From an uncultured Bacteroides sp. (GTDB taxonomy: Bacteria; Bacteroidota; Bacteroidia; Bacteroidales; Bacteroidaceae), in the NCBI GenBank assembly GCA_900553815.1, contig USEY01000008.1, positions 1 through 64,000 of the forward strand: 64,000 nucleotides of DNA. The letters are read 5' to 3'. Position numbers and translations under genes: made by a program. The notes under the pieces are model-generated. The model was not told where the DNA came from and did no database searches. It was given only the letters and a program-made list of their open reading frames with translations. Every line of letters begins with the position of its first letter. Position 1 is the first letter of the stretch. Shown here in pieces: positions 27,572-37,926 of this stretch.

Positions 27572-28039
27572 TTATTTAAAGCTGATTAAGTATTTTGTAT
27601 ATTTTATCTCATCGTATGCAAATGTCAGATCTTCGTCCACCATCTTGGGGCGTTTGGCGCCTTCTTCCTTCACTTTCTTCTTCACGGTGATTACGAAATG
27701 CTGCTCGTTGGCTTCCTTCAGTACGCCGGTCAGCTTGCGACCATCCTGTGTCAGTACCTCTACATCACTGCCCACGTGGTTGATGTATTGCTGCAACACC
27801 TTGAAAGGCTGTCCGATACCGGCCGAGCCTACTTCCAGTTCAAAGTCTTCCTTGTCTCTGTCAAGCCGGCTTTCAATATAGCGGCTCAGCTCCACGCAGT
27901 CCTCAATCCAGACTCCTTCTTTATGGTCTATCTCGACCACGATTTTGTTATCGGGGCTGATAGTCACCTCCACCAGGAAGTATTCTTTGCCCTCCAACCA
28001 CTCATTTACAATCTGACAAACACTTTCTTTTGCTATCAT
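27572..28039 (-). CDS. rimP: Ribosome maturation factor RimP
   Basis: A 155-residue protein needed for 30S subunit maturation. It has the expected N-terminal alpha-beta domain (VVEIDHKEGVWIEDCVELSRYIESRLDR, with DFELEVGSAGIGQPF) and a C-terminal SH3-like domain. The usual GLDRPL motif is here SAGIGQPFK, a normal Bacteroidetes form. First gene of the long rimP-to-sufS run, with a consensus promoter about 70 bases upstream. Confidence 0.94.
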   Translation of the reverse strand: MIAKESVCQIVNEWLEGKEYFLVEVTISPDNKIVVEIDHKEGVWIEDCVELSRYIESRLDRDKEDFELEVGSAGIGQPFKVLQQYINHVGSDVEVLTQDGRKLTGVLKEANEQHFVITVKKKVKEEGAKRPKMVDEDLTFAYDEIKYTKYLISFK

Positions 28040-28105
28040 AGATTAACCATTAAGAACAAAAAAGAGGAGCTTGATTGCCCCTCCACCTTTCATCCATTTC
28101 GGACG

Positions 28106-28136
28106 CAAAGATATAAATAATCTGTTCAAGTACAAA
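28106..28136 (-). promoter_or_regulatory. Consensus promoter of the rimP-nusA-infB run
   Basis: On the minus strand TTTG (28136-28133), a 19-base spacer, then TATCTTTG (28113-28106): a perfect match to the Bacteroides -33/-7 promoter pattern. Transcription would start near 28099, about 60 bases before the rimP ATG. Confidence 0.8.
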
Positions 28137-28764
28137 ATATTAGCAAAGATTTTATAATATAATTCTTTACGCTGCAATTTGTCTTCATCCTCCATCGTCG
28201 TGGTTCTGCCATCTTCCATGGCTTGCAGAATGCTTTTTTCTGCCGCTTTTTTCTCTCCATATTGACTACAGAACGGGCCAATTAAGACTCTCAACACACC
28301 CTTCGGCAAGCAAAAATGCCCCACTCTGTTATGATGTTTAATTTTTAAGATTAATTAATAAATCGAATAAATTGACCATTCCGACCCTCTTCGTACCTCA
28401 GTCGTACCCCAGTCGTACCTGCTCCGTACCAAGTTCGTTCCTATAAAAACGAAGAAAGAGCGTTTCTGGAGGGGGTGGGAAAAGAGGAATATGAAAAATG
28501 GAACAATTTTGTGCGAATTGTTGCCGAAGGGGTAAACTGTTTTCTGTACTACCGTGAAGTTCGGCAGTGGGCTATTTATAGTTCCTGTTGGTCTATTATG
28601 GGGTAAAATGATATGAAGTGAAATGGAATTGTTAAACAATTTGATATGCTCATTGAGCGCTGTTGCTGCAAAAAGGTTGTTTATCTATCTAATATACGTT
28701 CAAAAAGATAGTATTTTTCTATAAAATAGTTCATCAAGATGCTTGCATAAATGAAATAAGTGTA
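28137..28764. other. Intergenic region between divergent operons
   Basis: About 630 bases with no supportable gene. Two minus-strand frames of about 94 codons are open but lack family character. The region contains the 10-11-base repeat run at 28391-28440 and flanks two divergent promoters. Confidence 0.5.
28391..28440. repeat. Short tandem repeat, TCGTACC-type
   Basis: Four to five degenerate units of 10-12 bases with the core TCGTACC (TCGTACCTCAG, TCGTACCCCAG, TCGTACCTGC, CCGTACCAAG, TCGTTC). It lies in the gap between the rimP promoter and the lipoprotein promoter and may be part of a dispersed repeat family. Confidence 0.6.
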
Positions 28765-28772
28765 TATATTTG
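28765..28772 (+). promoter_or_regulatory. Promoter -7 box for the FN3-like lipoprotein gene
   Basis: TATATTTG fits TAnnTTTG, with CTTG at 28742-28745 as a near -33 box and a 19-base spacer. The leader is about 130 bases long. Confidence 0.6.
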
Positions 28773-28907
28773 CAAAATATATGTAAGAGCCTGTTGCCTT
28801 GTGCTTTTTGACTACAGCTGGTTGTATTGGTTGTCGTAGTCATTGAAGAAACAGACACCGGCAATCATGAGAGCCTTTTATTACCTTTAATTATAAACAA
28901 AACAAGT

Positions 28908-30581
28908 ATGAAAACGCTAAGAACCCTATCCTTGATGCTGTTAGCCTGTGTGATAATCTTTTGTAGTTGTTCGAAAGATGATGGTGAAGGTGCGCCACCG
29001 CCACCCGAACCGACATTTACCATCAGCGTAGACGAAGTGACTGAAAGTACGGCGAAAGTTATCATTACCCCTATTTCCGAGGATACAGTGTATTTTTACG
29101 ATGCCATTTCGGCAACTAATCTTGCGGAATATCACGAGAATTCTATTCCTAAGTATATAGAAAACCTGCTCAATGAGCAAATGTTGTGGGAGGAAAAGGA
29201 CGTAGCGACTATCGTAGCAGAGATATCGACCAAAGGTAAATCTACTTATTCGTTTGAAAATCTGACACCCGGACAGAAATACATTTGCTTTGCAGTGGGA
29301 TTGAACGCTAAGGGTGAGCTGAATACGGAAGTAGTGCAGCAGGAGTTTGAAACGCCAGCTGTGGTTTCTGAGAATACATTCAGTGTAGAATTCAAAAATC
29401 AGGTATTCAATGGTGTTGATATCTACATTACGCCCAGCAATGCAGATTACTATTATTATACCGTACGCTCAGGTAATTGGTGCAAGCAGTTTGAAACTGA
29501 TGAGGAGATGTTGAAGGCAATCTTCAACGAAGATTCGTTCTTGATGTCTTTTTACGCTACAAGCGGCAATACGGAATATCTCAATGAGCAGGTATGGAAC
29601 ACTGATACAGGCTATGAACTGTTGGTATTTGGTTACGACCGTGATTACTCGGTGGCTACTACCAAGCTTTTCCGTTTCCCCTTCCGTACGGCACAGGCCG
29701 AAGGCGACCCGGCTGCCTGCACGTTTGAGGTGGAGGCTAAGGGCATTACCACGAGGGGTGTGACTATATCCATCAAACCATCGAACACGCAGGTGATGTA
29801 TATGTGGGACCTTATTACGGCTGCCAGCTATGAAGCCAATAAGGACAAGATGGGCGAATATGTGACTGCCTACATCAATGAAATAGGTCTGCAGATGCTG
29901 GAATCGAATCTGACGCGCGACGCCAGCGGTAATATATTCAGTAATCTGGAGCCGGGTACGCAATACTACGTGTGGGCGGCATGCGTGGACGAAAACGGAC
30001 AGTTGACATCGGAAGTGAAGATGAGCCAGCCCTTCAATACCAATGAGGAGGCTCTGAGCGACGTTAGTGTGGAAGTGATTGTCGACAAATACTTTGACGG
30101 CAGTGAAATGTACGACGCTTATCATGAGACTGATCCGGACGCTTTCCCTGAAGCAGTGAAGGGTAATGCCTATGTACCAGTGGTGTTCAGTCCCAGTACG
30201 GAACCGGCAGCTTACCGTTGGTGGGGACAGGTGTATAATGAAGACCTGAGCAACCCGGAGAATCCGACGGACGAGGAAATTATCAATACGCTGACTAATG
30301 GTGGTGGATTGACTTTGCCTACTTACAAACCGTTCATCTTGGCGTGGGACACTCCTGTTACCATTTTGGCTGTAGCCATGGACGAGGAAGGTAATTTTAG
30401 CAAGGTAGTGCGTAAGGTCTGCACATTTAGCAAGGATGGTGCGTCACCGGCCGACGAATATGTAGCTCCTGAAACAGGTGCCAGTGCGGATAGCTATAGC
30501 TTCATGCCTCGTGCAAAGAAGCAGATTGTGAAAATGTATCGGACAATGGAGGTTGCTCGGCGCACGGATATGCGTAAGTAA
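28908..30581 (+). CDS. Surface lipoprotein with repeated FN3-like domains
   Basis: A 557-residue lipoprotein: signal peptide with lipobox (VIIFCSCSKDDGEG), an acidic stretch favouring surface display, then a Pro-rich linker. At least three domains of about 100-130 residues follow, each opening with a similar strand (TFTISVDEVTESTAKVIITP, NTFSVEFKNQVFNGVDIYIT, CTFEVEAKGITTRGVTISI) and containing a GQKYICFAVGLN or GTQYYVWAACVDENG strand typical of fibronectin type III. Function unknown; binding or scaffold roles are plausible. I chose ATG 28908 because it begins the signal peptide. A terminator follows. Confidence 0.8.
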   Translation: MKTLRTLSLMLLACVIIFCSCSKDDGEGAPPPPEPTFTISVDEVTESTAKVIITPISEDTVYFYDAISATNLAEYHENSIPKYIENLLNEQMLWEEKDVATIVAEISTKGKSTYSFENLTPGQKYICFAVGLNAKGELNTEVVQQEFETPAVVSENTFSVEFKNQVFNGVDIYITPSNADYYYYTVRSGNWCKQFETDEEMLKAIFNEDSFLMSFYATSGNTEYLNEQVWNTDTGYELLVFGYDRDYSVATTKLFRFPFRTAQAEGDPAACTFEVEAKGITTRGVTISIKPSNTQVMYMWDLITAASYEANKDKMGEYVTAYINEIGLQMLESNLTRDASGNIFSNLEPGTQYYVWAACVDENGQLTSEVKMSQPFNTNEEALSDVSVEVIVDKYFDGSEMYDAYHETDPDAFPEAVKGNAYVPVVFSPSTEPAAYRWWGQVYNEDLSNPENPTDEEIINTLTNGGGLTLPTYKPFILAWDTPVTILAVAMDEEGNFSKVVRKVCTFSKDGASPADEYVAPETGASADSYSFMPRAKKQIVKMYRTMEVARRTDMRK

Positions 30582-30615
30582 CGATGGGCTGAAACGACGG
30601 TATTGATATACGGAT

Positions 30616-30690
30616 AAGGCTTCTTGCCTGAGGAATGTGTGGCGATACGACAGTTTGCCACAGACCTGTGGGCAAGAAGCCTTCTTTTTC
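30616..30690 (+). terminator. Terminator after the FN3-like lipoprotein
   Basis: AAGGCTTCTTGCC (30616-30628) pairs with GGCAAGAAGCCTT (30671-30683), followed by CTTTTTC. The 42-base loop contains a second smaller pairing. Good rho-independent form. Confidence 0.75.
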
Positions 30691-30780
30691 ATTTTTTCAT
30701 CGCTAAAACGATTTGTCTCTCTTGTTTTTGTCGTTTTAAATCAATAATTTTAGGGCATCCAATTTTAAATCAATACTGCT

Positions 30781-32982
30781 ATGGACCAACTGCTTTTCTG
30801 GCTCGTACCGGCCGCTTCCGTTCTGGCTCTCGGTTTTGCCTGGCATTTTCACCGGCAAATGATGAAAGAGAGCGAAGGTACACCTCAAATGATAAAAATT
30901 GCAGCTGCTGTGCGCAAGGGTGCCATGTCTTACCTGAAACAGCAATACAAGATTGTAGGCCTGGTGTTCCTGGTCCTTGTGGTCTTGTTCTCGATTATGG
31001 CCTACGGCTTTGACGTGCAGAACCACTGGGTGCCGGTGGCTTTCCTGACGGGTGGTTTCTTCTCGGGCCTGTCGGGCTTTCTGGGCATGAAGACGGCCAC
31101 TTACGCCTCGGCGCGTACGGCCAATGCCGCGCGCACTTCGCTGAACGGTGGTCTGCGCATTGCTTTCCGCAGCGGGGCGGTCATGGGCCTGGTGGTGGTC
31201 GGACTGGGATTGCTCGACATCTCTTTCTGGTATCTGCTGCTCAATGCCGTGATTCCGGCCGAGGCACTGACGCCTACTCATAAGCTTTGTGTCATCACCA
31301 CTACCATGCTGACCTTCGGCATGGGTGCTTCTACACAGGCGTTGTTTGCCCGTGTGGGTGGCGGTATCTATACCAAGGCGGCCGACGTGGGCGCCGACCT
31401 GGTGGGCAAGGTGGAGGCCGGTATCCCCGAGGATGATCCGCGAAACCCGGCTACCATTGCCGACAACGTGGGTGACAATGTGGGCGACGTGGCCGGCATG
31501 GGGGCTGACCTTTATGAGAGTTATTGCGGTTCTATTCTGGCTACGGCGGCGCTGGGTGCGGCAGCCTTTATACACAGCGGCGATACGCTGATGCAGTACA
31601 AGGCGGTCATTGCGCCCATGCTGATTGCGGCGGTGGGCATTGTGCTGTCCATCATCGGCATTTTCTCGGTTCGTACCAAGGAGAATGCTACCATGAAGGA
31701 CCTGTTGGGCGCGCTGGGCTTCGGCACCAATCTCAGTTCGGTGCTCATCGTTGTGGCCACGTTCTTCATCTTGTGGCTGCTGAAGCTGGACAACTGGATG
31801 TGGATTTCCTGCTCGGTGGTGGTAGGCTTGCTGGTGGGCATCGTCATTGGCCGCTCTACCGAATACTATACTTCCCAATCCTATAAGCCCACGCGGCGGC
31901 TGAGCGAGAGCGGAAAGACGGGACCGGCCACGGTCATCATCTCGGGCATCGGGCTGGGCATGCTTTCTACGGCAGTGCCGGTTATCGCCGTGGTGGTGGG
32001 CATCATTGCCTCGTACCTGTTTGCTTCGGGTTTTGACTTCAACAATGTAGGCCTGGGACTGTATGGCATCGGCATTGCCGCTGTGGGTATGCTGTCTACG
32101 CTGGGCATAACGTTGGCTACCGATGCTTACGGACCCATTGCCGACAATGCGGGCGGCAATGCTGAAATGTCGGGGCTGGGTGCCGAGGTGCGCAAGCGTA
32201 CCGATGCACTCGACTCGCTGGGCAACACGACGGCGGCCACGGGCAAGGGATTTGCCATCGGTTCGGCAGCCTTGACGGGACTGGCTCTGCTGGCGTCGTA
32301 TGTGGAGGAAATACGCATCGGGCTGACTCGCCTGGGCACGACGGAAATCAATGTGGGCGGCACGACGGTGCCTTTGCAGGATGCCACGTTCTTTGACTTC
32401 ATGCATCACTATGACGTGACACTGATGAATCCCAAGGTGCTTTCGGGCATGTTCATCGGCTCCATGATGGCCTTCCTGTTCTGCGGACTGACGATGAATG
32501 CCGTGGGACGCGCGGCGGCGCACATGGTAGATGAGGTGCGACGGCAATTCCGTGAAATCAAAGGTATCCTGACGGGTGAGACGGAGCCCGACTATGCACG
32601 CTGTGTCTCCATCTCGACCAAGGGGGCGCAACGCGAGATGGTGGTGCCGTCGCTCATTGCCATTGTGGCACCCATTCTGACAGGTATTGTGTTTGGTGTG
32701 CCGGGGGTGCTGGGATTGCTGATAGGAGGATTGAGCAGCGGTTTCGTGCTAGCTATCTTCATGGCAAATTCGGGAGGAGCCTGGGACAATGCCAAGAAAT
32801 ATGTGGAGGAAGGAAATTTTGGCGGCAAGGGCAGCGAGGTGCACAAGGCTACTGTGGTGGGCGACACCGTGGGTGACCCCTTCAAGGATACGTCAGGACC
32901 GAGCCTGAACATACTTATCAAGCTGATGTCGATGGTGGCCATCGTAATGGCTGGGCTGACGGTGGCGTGGAGTGTGTTCTGA
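30781..32982 (+). CDS. hppA: Membrane-bound ion-pumping pyrophosphatase
   Basis: A 733-residue inner-membrane enzyme with about 16 helices that hydrolyses pyrophosphate and pumps H+ and/or Na+. The catalytic loop is [19 protein letters not shown] (A201 onward, D202, D206, K210, E212), followed by [16 protein letters not shown], and a second acid-rich loop occurs near the C-terminus ([15 protein letters not shown]). At the site that separates K+-dependent from K+-independent enzymes it has Ala (A485 in [10 protein letters not shown]), so it should be K+-dependent. Some Bacteroides relatives move both Na+ and H+; which ion is used here cannot be decided by eye. Single gene with a near-consensus promoter (TAATTTTA about 40 bases upstream). 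Confidence 0.95.
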   Translation: MDQLLFWLVPAASVLALGFAWHFHRQMMKESEGTPQMIKIAAAVRKGAMSYLKQQYKIVGLVFLVLVVLFSIMAYGFDVQNHWVPVAFLTGGFFSGLSGFLGMKTATYASARTANAARTSLNGGLRIAFRSGAVMGLVVVGLGLLDISFWYLLLNAVIPAEALTPTHKLCVITTTMLTFGMGASTQALFARVGGGIYTKAADVGADLVGKVEAGIPEDDPRNPATIADNVGDNVGDVAGMGADLYESYCGSILATAALGAAAFIHSGDTLMQYKAVIAPMLIAAVGIVLSIIGIFSVRTKENATMKDLLGALGFGTNLSSVLIVVATFFILWLLKLDNWMWISCSVVVGLLVGIVIGRSTEYYTSQSYKPTRRLSESGKTGPATVIISGIGLGMLSTAVPVIAVVVGIIASYLFASGFDFNNVGLGLYGIGIAAVGMLSTLGITLATDAYGPIADNAGGNAEMSGLGAEVRKRTDALDSLGNTTAATGKGFAIGSAALTGLALLASYVEEIRIGLTRLGTTEINVGGTTVPLQDATFFDFMHHYDVTLMNPKVLSGMFIGSMMAFLFCGLTMNAVGRAAAHMVDEVRRQFREIKGILTGETEPDYARCVSISTKGAQREMVVPSLIAIVAPILTGIVFGVPGVLGLLIGGLSSGFVLAIFMANSGGAWDNAKKYVEEGNFGGKGSEVHKATVVGDTVGDPFKDTSGPSLNILIKLMSMVAIVMAGLTVAWSVF

Positions 32983-33088
32983 GTAGGAGTGGACAACGTA
33001 ATTTTGTTTCAGTAGACAAGTTGGCGAGGTGAGGTAGTCTTCTGTGTATCACCTTGTGAGTTTGTTCTTTATGTTTATTAAGGAAGAA

Positions 33089-34759
33089 ATGGTTTCAAGA
33101 TTCTGGTTAAATTATTGTTTTGCCTTATTAGTTCTGGTTGGAATGTCGTTTGCCAGTAGGGCACAAGCGGATGTTACGGGGTTGAATATTGATTCGATAT
33201 TGAATGTGTTGGATTACGAGATGAGCCAGTGTGATGCATATACGCAAAAGAAGGAAGAAAAACTGGTTTCATTGAAGAGCCTGTTGCATCAGTCGGCTGA
33301 TGACCAACACACTTTTGCTTTATGTAACGAGCTGTTTGAAGAATACAAACATTATCAATACGATTCGGCTTACGTGTACGCTGTGCGTTCTTTGTGGATG
33401 GCAGAGAAGTTGCAGCAGCCGGAGTCGATAGCGTTGGCCAAGAGCAGCCTGATGTTTTGTTATACGGCAGTAGGGTTTTACAAAGAGGCCGACGAGATGA
33501 ATAGAAGTTTTTCGGTGGAAGGCTTGAGTCCCCAAATGTTGGAGCATTATTATTCGCAATGCCTATATTTATATCAGAATATGCGTGATTTTTCGGTAGA
33601 TAACGACAGCCTTTGGCAACATTACGAGTCTTTGCGTGAACAGGCTCGTGATCAAGTGCTGGCAAGTGCCGCTATGAACGCTGACGTATACCGGAGGACT
33701 TACACGAAAGACATGCTTTCGGTGGAGTTCCTTCCGCCGGCTTCTATGATTGAGAGGCGGAAACAGTTGCTGGGTAAGTATTCGTTGTCGCTACACGATC
33801 AGGCAGTGCAATGTTTCATGATAGGTGAAATGTGCGACAAGTTGGGGCGGAGAGCCGAAGCCACCTATTACATGGCGCTTTCTGCCATTAATGACATTCG
33901 CTCTAATACGCGTGAGACTTCCGCCGGCAAGACGCTTGCCTCTTATATGTACGAGGCAGGCGACATTGACCGTGCGACACGCTATGTGCATAGGGCACAG
34001 AGTGATGCCAACTTCTATAACACGCGTATTCGTAAAATGGAAATCAACTCCATATTGCCGCTGATAGAAAGCCGCCGTTACGAACAGATGAGCCGCCAGC
34101 GGAATTTCCTATTTGCCTTCGGCGCTTTTGTTTTGCTTACTTTGCTGTTGTTAGCCGTTTTGTATGTCATTTTGAAGAAAAAGAATCGTAGCTTGTGCGA
34201 GGCAAGGAATGAAGTCGAGCGGAAGGCCTGTGAACGTGATGCGGTCAATCGGCAGTTGTCTGTCATCAATATGCAGCTGCAAGAGGCTAATGAGATAAAA
34301 GACAGTTATATCGTTCAGTCGTTGTATGGTGATTCATCCTTTGTGAATGATGTAGAGGAGAAGTGTAAGCAGTTGAAACGTAAACTGAAAGCCAAACAGT
34401 ATGATGATTTGCTGTCTATCATTAACGGAATCAATATCAGGCAGGAGCGTGAGCGTATGTCTTCATCGTTTGATGCCGCCTTCTTGAAACTGTTTCCTAC
34501 TTTCTTGGAGGAATATAACAAACTCTTTCCAGAGGAATATCAGGCTTGTCTGACCGATAGTGGCATGTTGCCCACCGAAGTACGTATCTTTGCCTTAATG
34601 CGGTTGGGTATTGCCGACACGGCATTGGTGGCCAAATACCTGAATATTTCACAAAATACGATTTATGTCTACAAAGCTAAGGTAAAAGCTAAATCGCTCG
34701 TTTCAAAAGATGAATTTGACAATCATATTTTGCGTATTTGTAAACCTCGGGAATCTTAA
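33089..34759 (+). CDS. DUF6377-type membrane sensor/transcription regulator of the glycan locus
   Basis: A 556-residue protein with a signal peptide or N-terminal anchor (WLNYCFALLVLVGMSFASRAQA), a long periplasmic helical region resembling TPR repeats, one transmembrane helix (FLFAFGAFVLLTLLLLAVLYVI, about residue 350), a coiled coil, and a C-terminal helix-turn-helix (EVRIFALMRLGIADTALVAKYLNISQNTIYVYKAKVKAKS) of LuxR/DUF6377 type. Proteins of this design lie beside SusC/SusD genes and sense glycan-derived signals across the inner membrane. It precedes the SusC gene by 159 bases and probably activates it. The ATG at 33089 follows a good AGGAAG site; two upstream in-frame ATGs are less likely. 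Confidence 0.8.
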   Translation: MVSRFWLNYCFALLVLVGMSFASRAQADVTGLNIDSILNVLDYEMSQCDAYTQKKEEKLVSLKSLLHQSADDQHTFALCNELFEEYKHYQYDSAYVYAVRSLWMAEKLQQPESIALAKSSLMFCYTAVGFYKEADEMNRSFSVEGLSPQMLEHYYSQCLYLYQNMRDFSVDNDSLWQHYESLREQARDQVLASAAMNADVYRRTYTKDMLSVEFLPPASMIERRKQLLGKYSLSLHDQAVQCFMIGEMCDKLGRRAEATYYMALSAINDIRSNTRETSAGKTLASYMYEAGDIDRATRYVHRAQSDANFYNTRIRKMEINSILPLIESRRYEQMSRQRNFLFAFGAFVLLTLLLLAVLYVILKKKNRSLCEARNEVERKACERDAVNRQLSVINMQLQEANEIKDSYIVQSLYGDSSFVNDVEEKCKQLKRKLKAKQYDDLLSIINGINIRQERERMSSSFDAAFLKLFPTFLEEYNKLFPEEYQACLTDSGMLPTEVRIFALMRLGIADTALVAKYLNISQNTIYVYKAKVKAKSLVSKDEFDNHILRICKPRES

Positions 34760-34864
34760 TTTTATGTTGATTTAATATTTTGTATTTAGCTGATTTATAG
34801 TGGCGCAATGTAAGAAGTAGTATTAAAATGACCTTAATTAGTTGCTCTTGGAAGACATCTTATC

Positions 34865-34872
34865 TACCTTTG
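34865..34872 (+). promoter_or_regulatory. Promoter -7 box of the SusC operon
   Basis: TACCTTTG matches TAnnTTTG, with GTTG at 34841-34844 as a near -33 element 20 bases upstream. The transcript would start near 34879, about 40 bases before the SusC ATG. Likely the target of the DUF6377-type regulator. Confidence 0.65.
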
Positions 34873-34918
34873 CATGTAAACAAATGAACCACATTGTTTA
34901 ACTTTAAAATGTAAAGCT

Positions 34919-37903
34919 ATGAGAAGAAAATTCCGTAAACTGGGTTTTTTATTATGCTTGTTGTTTGTGCTTGGAGGACTGGCTCAAACTGCGTGGGCGC
35001 AGCAATTAAGCGTAAAGGGAGTAGTGACAGACGCAGCTACTCAAGAAACACTTCCTGGAGTAAACATCCAAGTTAAATCTACAACAAAAGGTTGCATTAC
35101 TGATTTAGACGGGCAGTTTGTGCTCGAGGGAGTAGGCAAAAATGATGTGCTGATAGTGTCCTACATTGGTTACAAAACTGTTGAAGTGCCGGTGAATGGG
35201 CGTACAGAGCTGAAAATTGCCTTGGGTGAAGACACTGAGATGTTGGCCGAAGTGGTGGTTATTGGCTATGGTACGATGGATAAGAAAGAACTGACTTCAG
35301 CCATTTCGCACGTTTCTCAAAAAGATTTTCTTGCCGTGAGCAGTATTGACCCTACCATGATGATTCAAGGCAAAGTGCCCGGAGTGTCTATTACCAATAC
35401 CGGTGCGGGCGACCCCAACAACCAAGCCAGTATTCAGATACGTGGCGTTTCGTCGCGTGCGGCAGGTTTGGGCCCGTTGATTGTAATTGACGGTGTGCCT
35501 GGAGGTAATCTTACAAATCTTAATCCAAATGACATTGCCAGTTTCGATATATTGAAAGACGGCGCGGCTTCGGCTATTTATGGAACACGGGGTTCCAACG
35601 GTGTTATCCTGATTACGACTAAGAAAGGTAGCAAGGACGGCAGCATACATACATCTTATACCGGCACATTCTCGTTCGATGTGATGAAGAAAGAACTGGA
35701 TATGCTTACTGCACAAGAATACCGCGACTTGCGTTCTGATTCATCGGTAGGTTATGATTTAGGGGGTAACGATGATTGGCTGGATGCCGTAAGCCAGACA
35801 GGATTTAGCATGCAGCATACGCTGACTTTAAGTGGCGGAAACGACCGTACCTCCTATCGTGTAAGTGCAGATTATCGCGATGCACGCGGTATCGACCTTC
35901 GTTCAGGGCGTGAAGAATATGGTGCACGTGCTTCTTTAAACCATACAACGGCTGATGGCTTGTTTACGTTTACTGTTAACATCGCTCCACGTATCGCTTA
36001 TCGTGACCAAGCAGCGTGGGATGTGTTCCGCAACGCTATTGAGGCCAATCCTACCACGCCAATTCGTGACCCTCAAGATCCTTCAAAATATTATAACTTC
36101 CAAGGGCAGACGGCAGGATACAATCCTGTGGAACTGATGGCTTTGGAAGAAGACAAAGGAGAAACCAAGTTGCTTGACTGGGATGCTACGGCCCGTTTGA
36201 ACCTGTTGCCTTTGTTGCTGAAAGACAAGACCGGCAATCATTCGCTGAACACACAAATCACATTTGCCGATCACCAATATGACAACTTTAACGGCTGGTT
36301 CCGTCCTTCTACCAGTACGTTGTGTATAAATGCTGGACGTGACGGAGAGGCTTCTCGCTCGTATAGCAAGGAACGCCAACACGTGTTGGAGTGGATAACT
36401 AACTACCAGACATCTTTCGGTAGCCACAACCTGAAGGCTATGGCCGGTTATTCTTACCAGTATTCGCAATATTCCGGGTTGAATGCTTCAAACAAGGATT
36501 TTTCCAACGATGGTTTGGGATTCAACAATATTGGCTCGGGTGAATATGCTAAAGATGAAGGCGAAGTGGGAATGGGTTCTTATAAGAATGATTCAAAACT
36601 CATAGCATTCTTTGGCCGTATCAGTTACGATTACAAGGGCAAGTATCTGATGACAGCCTCACTGCGTCATGAAGGCTCTTCAAAGTTTGGAGCTAACAAC
36701 AAGTGGGGTAACTTCCCGGCCATTTCACTCGGATGGCGTATTTCGGAAGAATCGTTTATGAAGGGTATTGACTGGATTAATGATTTGAAGCTGCGCGGTG
36801 ACTTCGGTATAACAGGAAACCAAGAATTCGACAGCTATAAGTCACTGAGTACAATGTCGTCTTTTGGTTATTACTATTACAATGGTCGCTATTTCCAGGT
36901 ATGGGGTCCGTCAAAGAACGTAAATCCTGATTTGAAATGGGAAAAAGGAAAGAACTGGAACATAGGTATTGATTTTGCCCTCTTCAAGAACCGAGTGTAC
37001 GGTTCTATCAATTACTTCAACCGTCGTCAGCAAGACTTGTTGGGTGATTACAAAGTGTCGGTTCCGCCCTACTTGTTTGACACAACGTTTGTCAATGTAG
37101 GTACAATGAAGAATACTGGTCTGGAAATAGATATTACTTGGGATGCTGTGAAGACCAAAGACTTTGATTATTCAGTGTCAGTAGTCGGTTCGACCATGGG
37201 TAATGAGTTTGTTGATTTCAGTAACTCGGAATATGTGGGACAAGATTTCTACGACGTAGTGGGTACTGAGGATCCCTATCCTTTCCATTACTTGCAGCGC
37301 ATTGAGAAAGGGAAGCGTTTAGGAAACTTTTATATGTTCAAATATGCCGGTATCGATGAACAGGGCAACTGGATTGTGTATGACAAGGACGGAGATATGA
37401 TTAAAGCCGACCAGGCTACGGATGAAGACCGCCAGATTGTAGGCAACGGACTTCCTAAGTTTACTGGCTCTATGACTCATAATTTCCGTTATAAGAATTT
37501 CGACCTCTCCATTTTCTTCCGTGGCGCTTTTGGATATGATATCTTTAACATCCATGATTTTTACTATGGCACCAAGAGCTTCATTGGTAACGTGCTGAAG
37601 AAAGCTTATGAGAAGAATGCACAGATTACTGCCAACCCGGTAGTAAGTGATTATTTCTTGGAGCGCGGCGATTACGTGAAGCTGGATATGTTGACTTTGG
37701 GCTATACCTTCAATCCTCAATGGAAATACCTGAAGAAATTACGTGTTTATGGTACCGGGAAGAACCTGTTGACTTTCACTAAATTTAGTGGTGTAGATCC
37801 TTCTACCTATCAGGTAAACGGACTGAATCCGGGGGGTACCGGTTCGCGCAGTTACTATCCGTCGAGCCGCCAGTTTATTGTAGGTGTGCAGATTGATTTC
37901 TAA
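34919..37903 (+). CDS. SusC/RagA family TonB-linked outer-membrane transporter
   Basis: A 994-residue TonB-dependent importer for oligosaccharides. It has a signal peptide (LLCLLFVLGGLAQTAWAQ), a carboxypeptidase-regulatory-like domain (VKGVVTDAATQETLPGVNIQ, residues about 30-115), a TonB-box region (EVVVIGYGTMDKKELTSAIS), the plug, and a 22-strand barrel ending in the aromatic terminus VGVQIDF. No anti-sigma-interacting STN domain precedes it, in line with control by the DUF6377-type regulator. It pairs with the SusD gene 23 bases downstream. Confidence 0.96.
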   Translation: MRRKFRKLGFLLCLLFVLGGLAQTAWAQQLSVKGVVTDAATQETLPGVNIQVKSTTKGCITDLDGQFVLEGVGKNDVLIVSYIGYKTVEVPVNGRTELKIALGEDTEMLAEVVVIGYGTMDKKELTSAISHVSQKDFLAVSSIDPTMMIQGKVPGVSITNTGAGDPNNQASIQIRGVSSRAAGLGPLIVIDGVPGGNLTNLNPNDIASFDILKDGAASAIYGTRGSNGVILITTKKGSKDGSIHTSYTGTFSFDVMKKELDMLTAQEYRDLRSDSSVGYDLGGNDDWLDAVSQTGFSMQHTLTLSGGNDRTSYRVSADYRDARGIDLRSGREEYGARASLNHTTADGLFTFTVNIAPRIAYRDQAAWDVFRNAIEANPTTPIRDPQDPSKYYNFQGQTAGYNPVELMALEEDKGETKLLDWDATARLNLLPLLLKDKTGNHSLNTQITFADHQYDNFNGWFRPSTSTLCINAGRDGEASRSYSKERQHVLEWITNYQTSFGSHNLKAMAGYSYQYSQYSGLNASNKDFSNDGLGFNNIGSGEYAKDEGEVGMGSYKNDSKLIAFFGRISYDYKGKYLMTASLRHEGSSKFGANNKWGNFPAISLGWRISEESFMKGIDWINDLKLRGDFGITGNQEFDSYKSLSTMSSFGYYYYNGRYFQVWGPSKNVNPDLKWEKGKNWNIGIDFALFKNRVYGSINYFNRRQQDLLGDYKVSVPPYLFDTTFVNVGTMKNTGLEIDITWDAVKTKDFDYSVSVVGSTMGNEFVDFSNSEYVGQDFYDVVGTEDPYPFHYLQRIEKGKRLGNFYMFKYAGIDEQGNWIVYDKDGDMIKADQATDEDRQIVGNGLPKFTGSMTHNFRYKNFDLSIFFRGAFGYDIFNIHDFYYGTKSFIGNVLKKAYEKNAQITANPVVSDYFLERGDYVKLDMLTLGYTFNPQWKYLKKLRVYGTGKNLLTFTKFSGVDPSTYQVNGLNPGGTGSRSYYPSSRQFIVGVQIDF

Positions 37904-37926
37904 GATTCCTTAAAATTAATAAGAAT

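Noticed and set aside
30736-32631. Long open frame opposite hppA (631 codons)
   Set aside because: A composition artefact of the GC-rich membrane pyrophosphatase gene; the product is His/Arg/Gln-rich with no domain.
34919-37903. SusC as a receptor controlled by an ECF sigma/anti-sigma pair
   Set aside because: No STN domain in the SusC protein and no sigma or anti-sigma gene nearby; the DUF6377-type regulator is adjacent instead.
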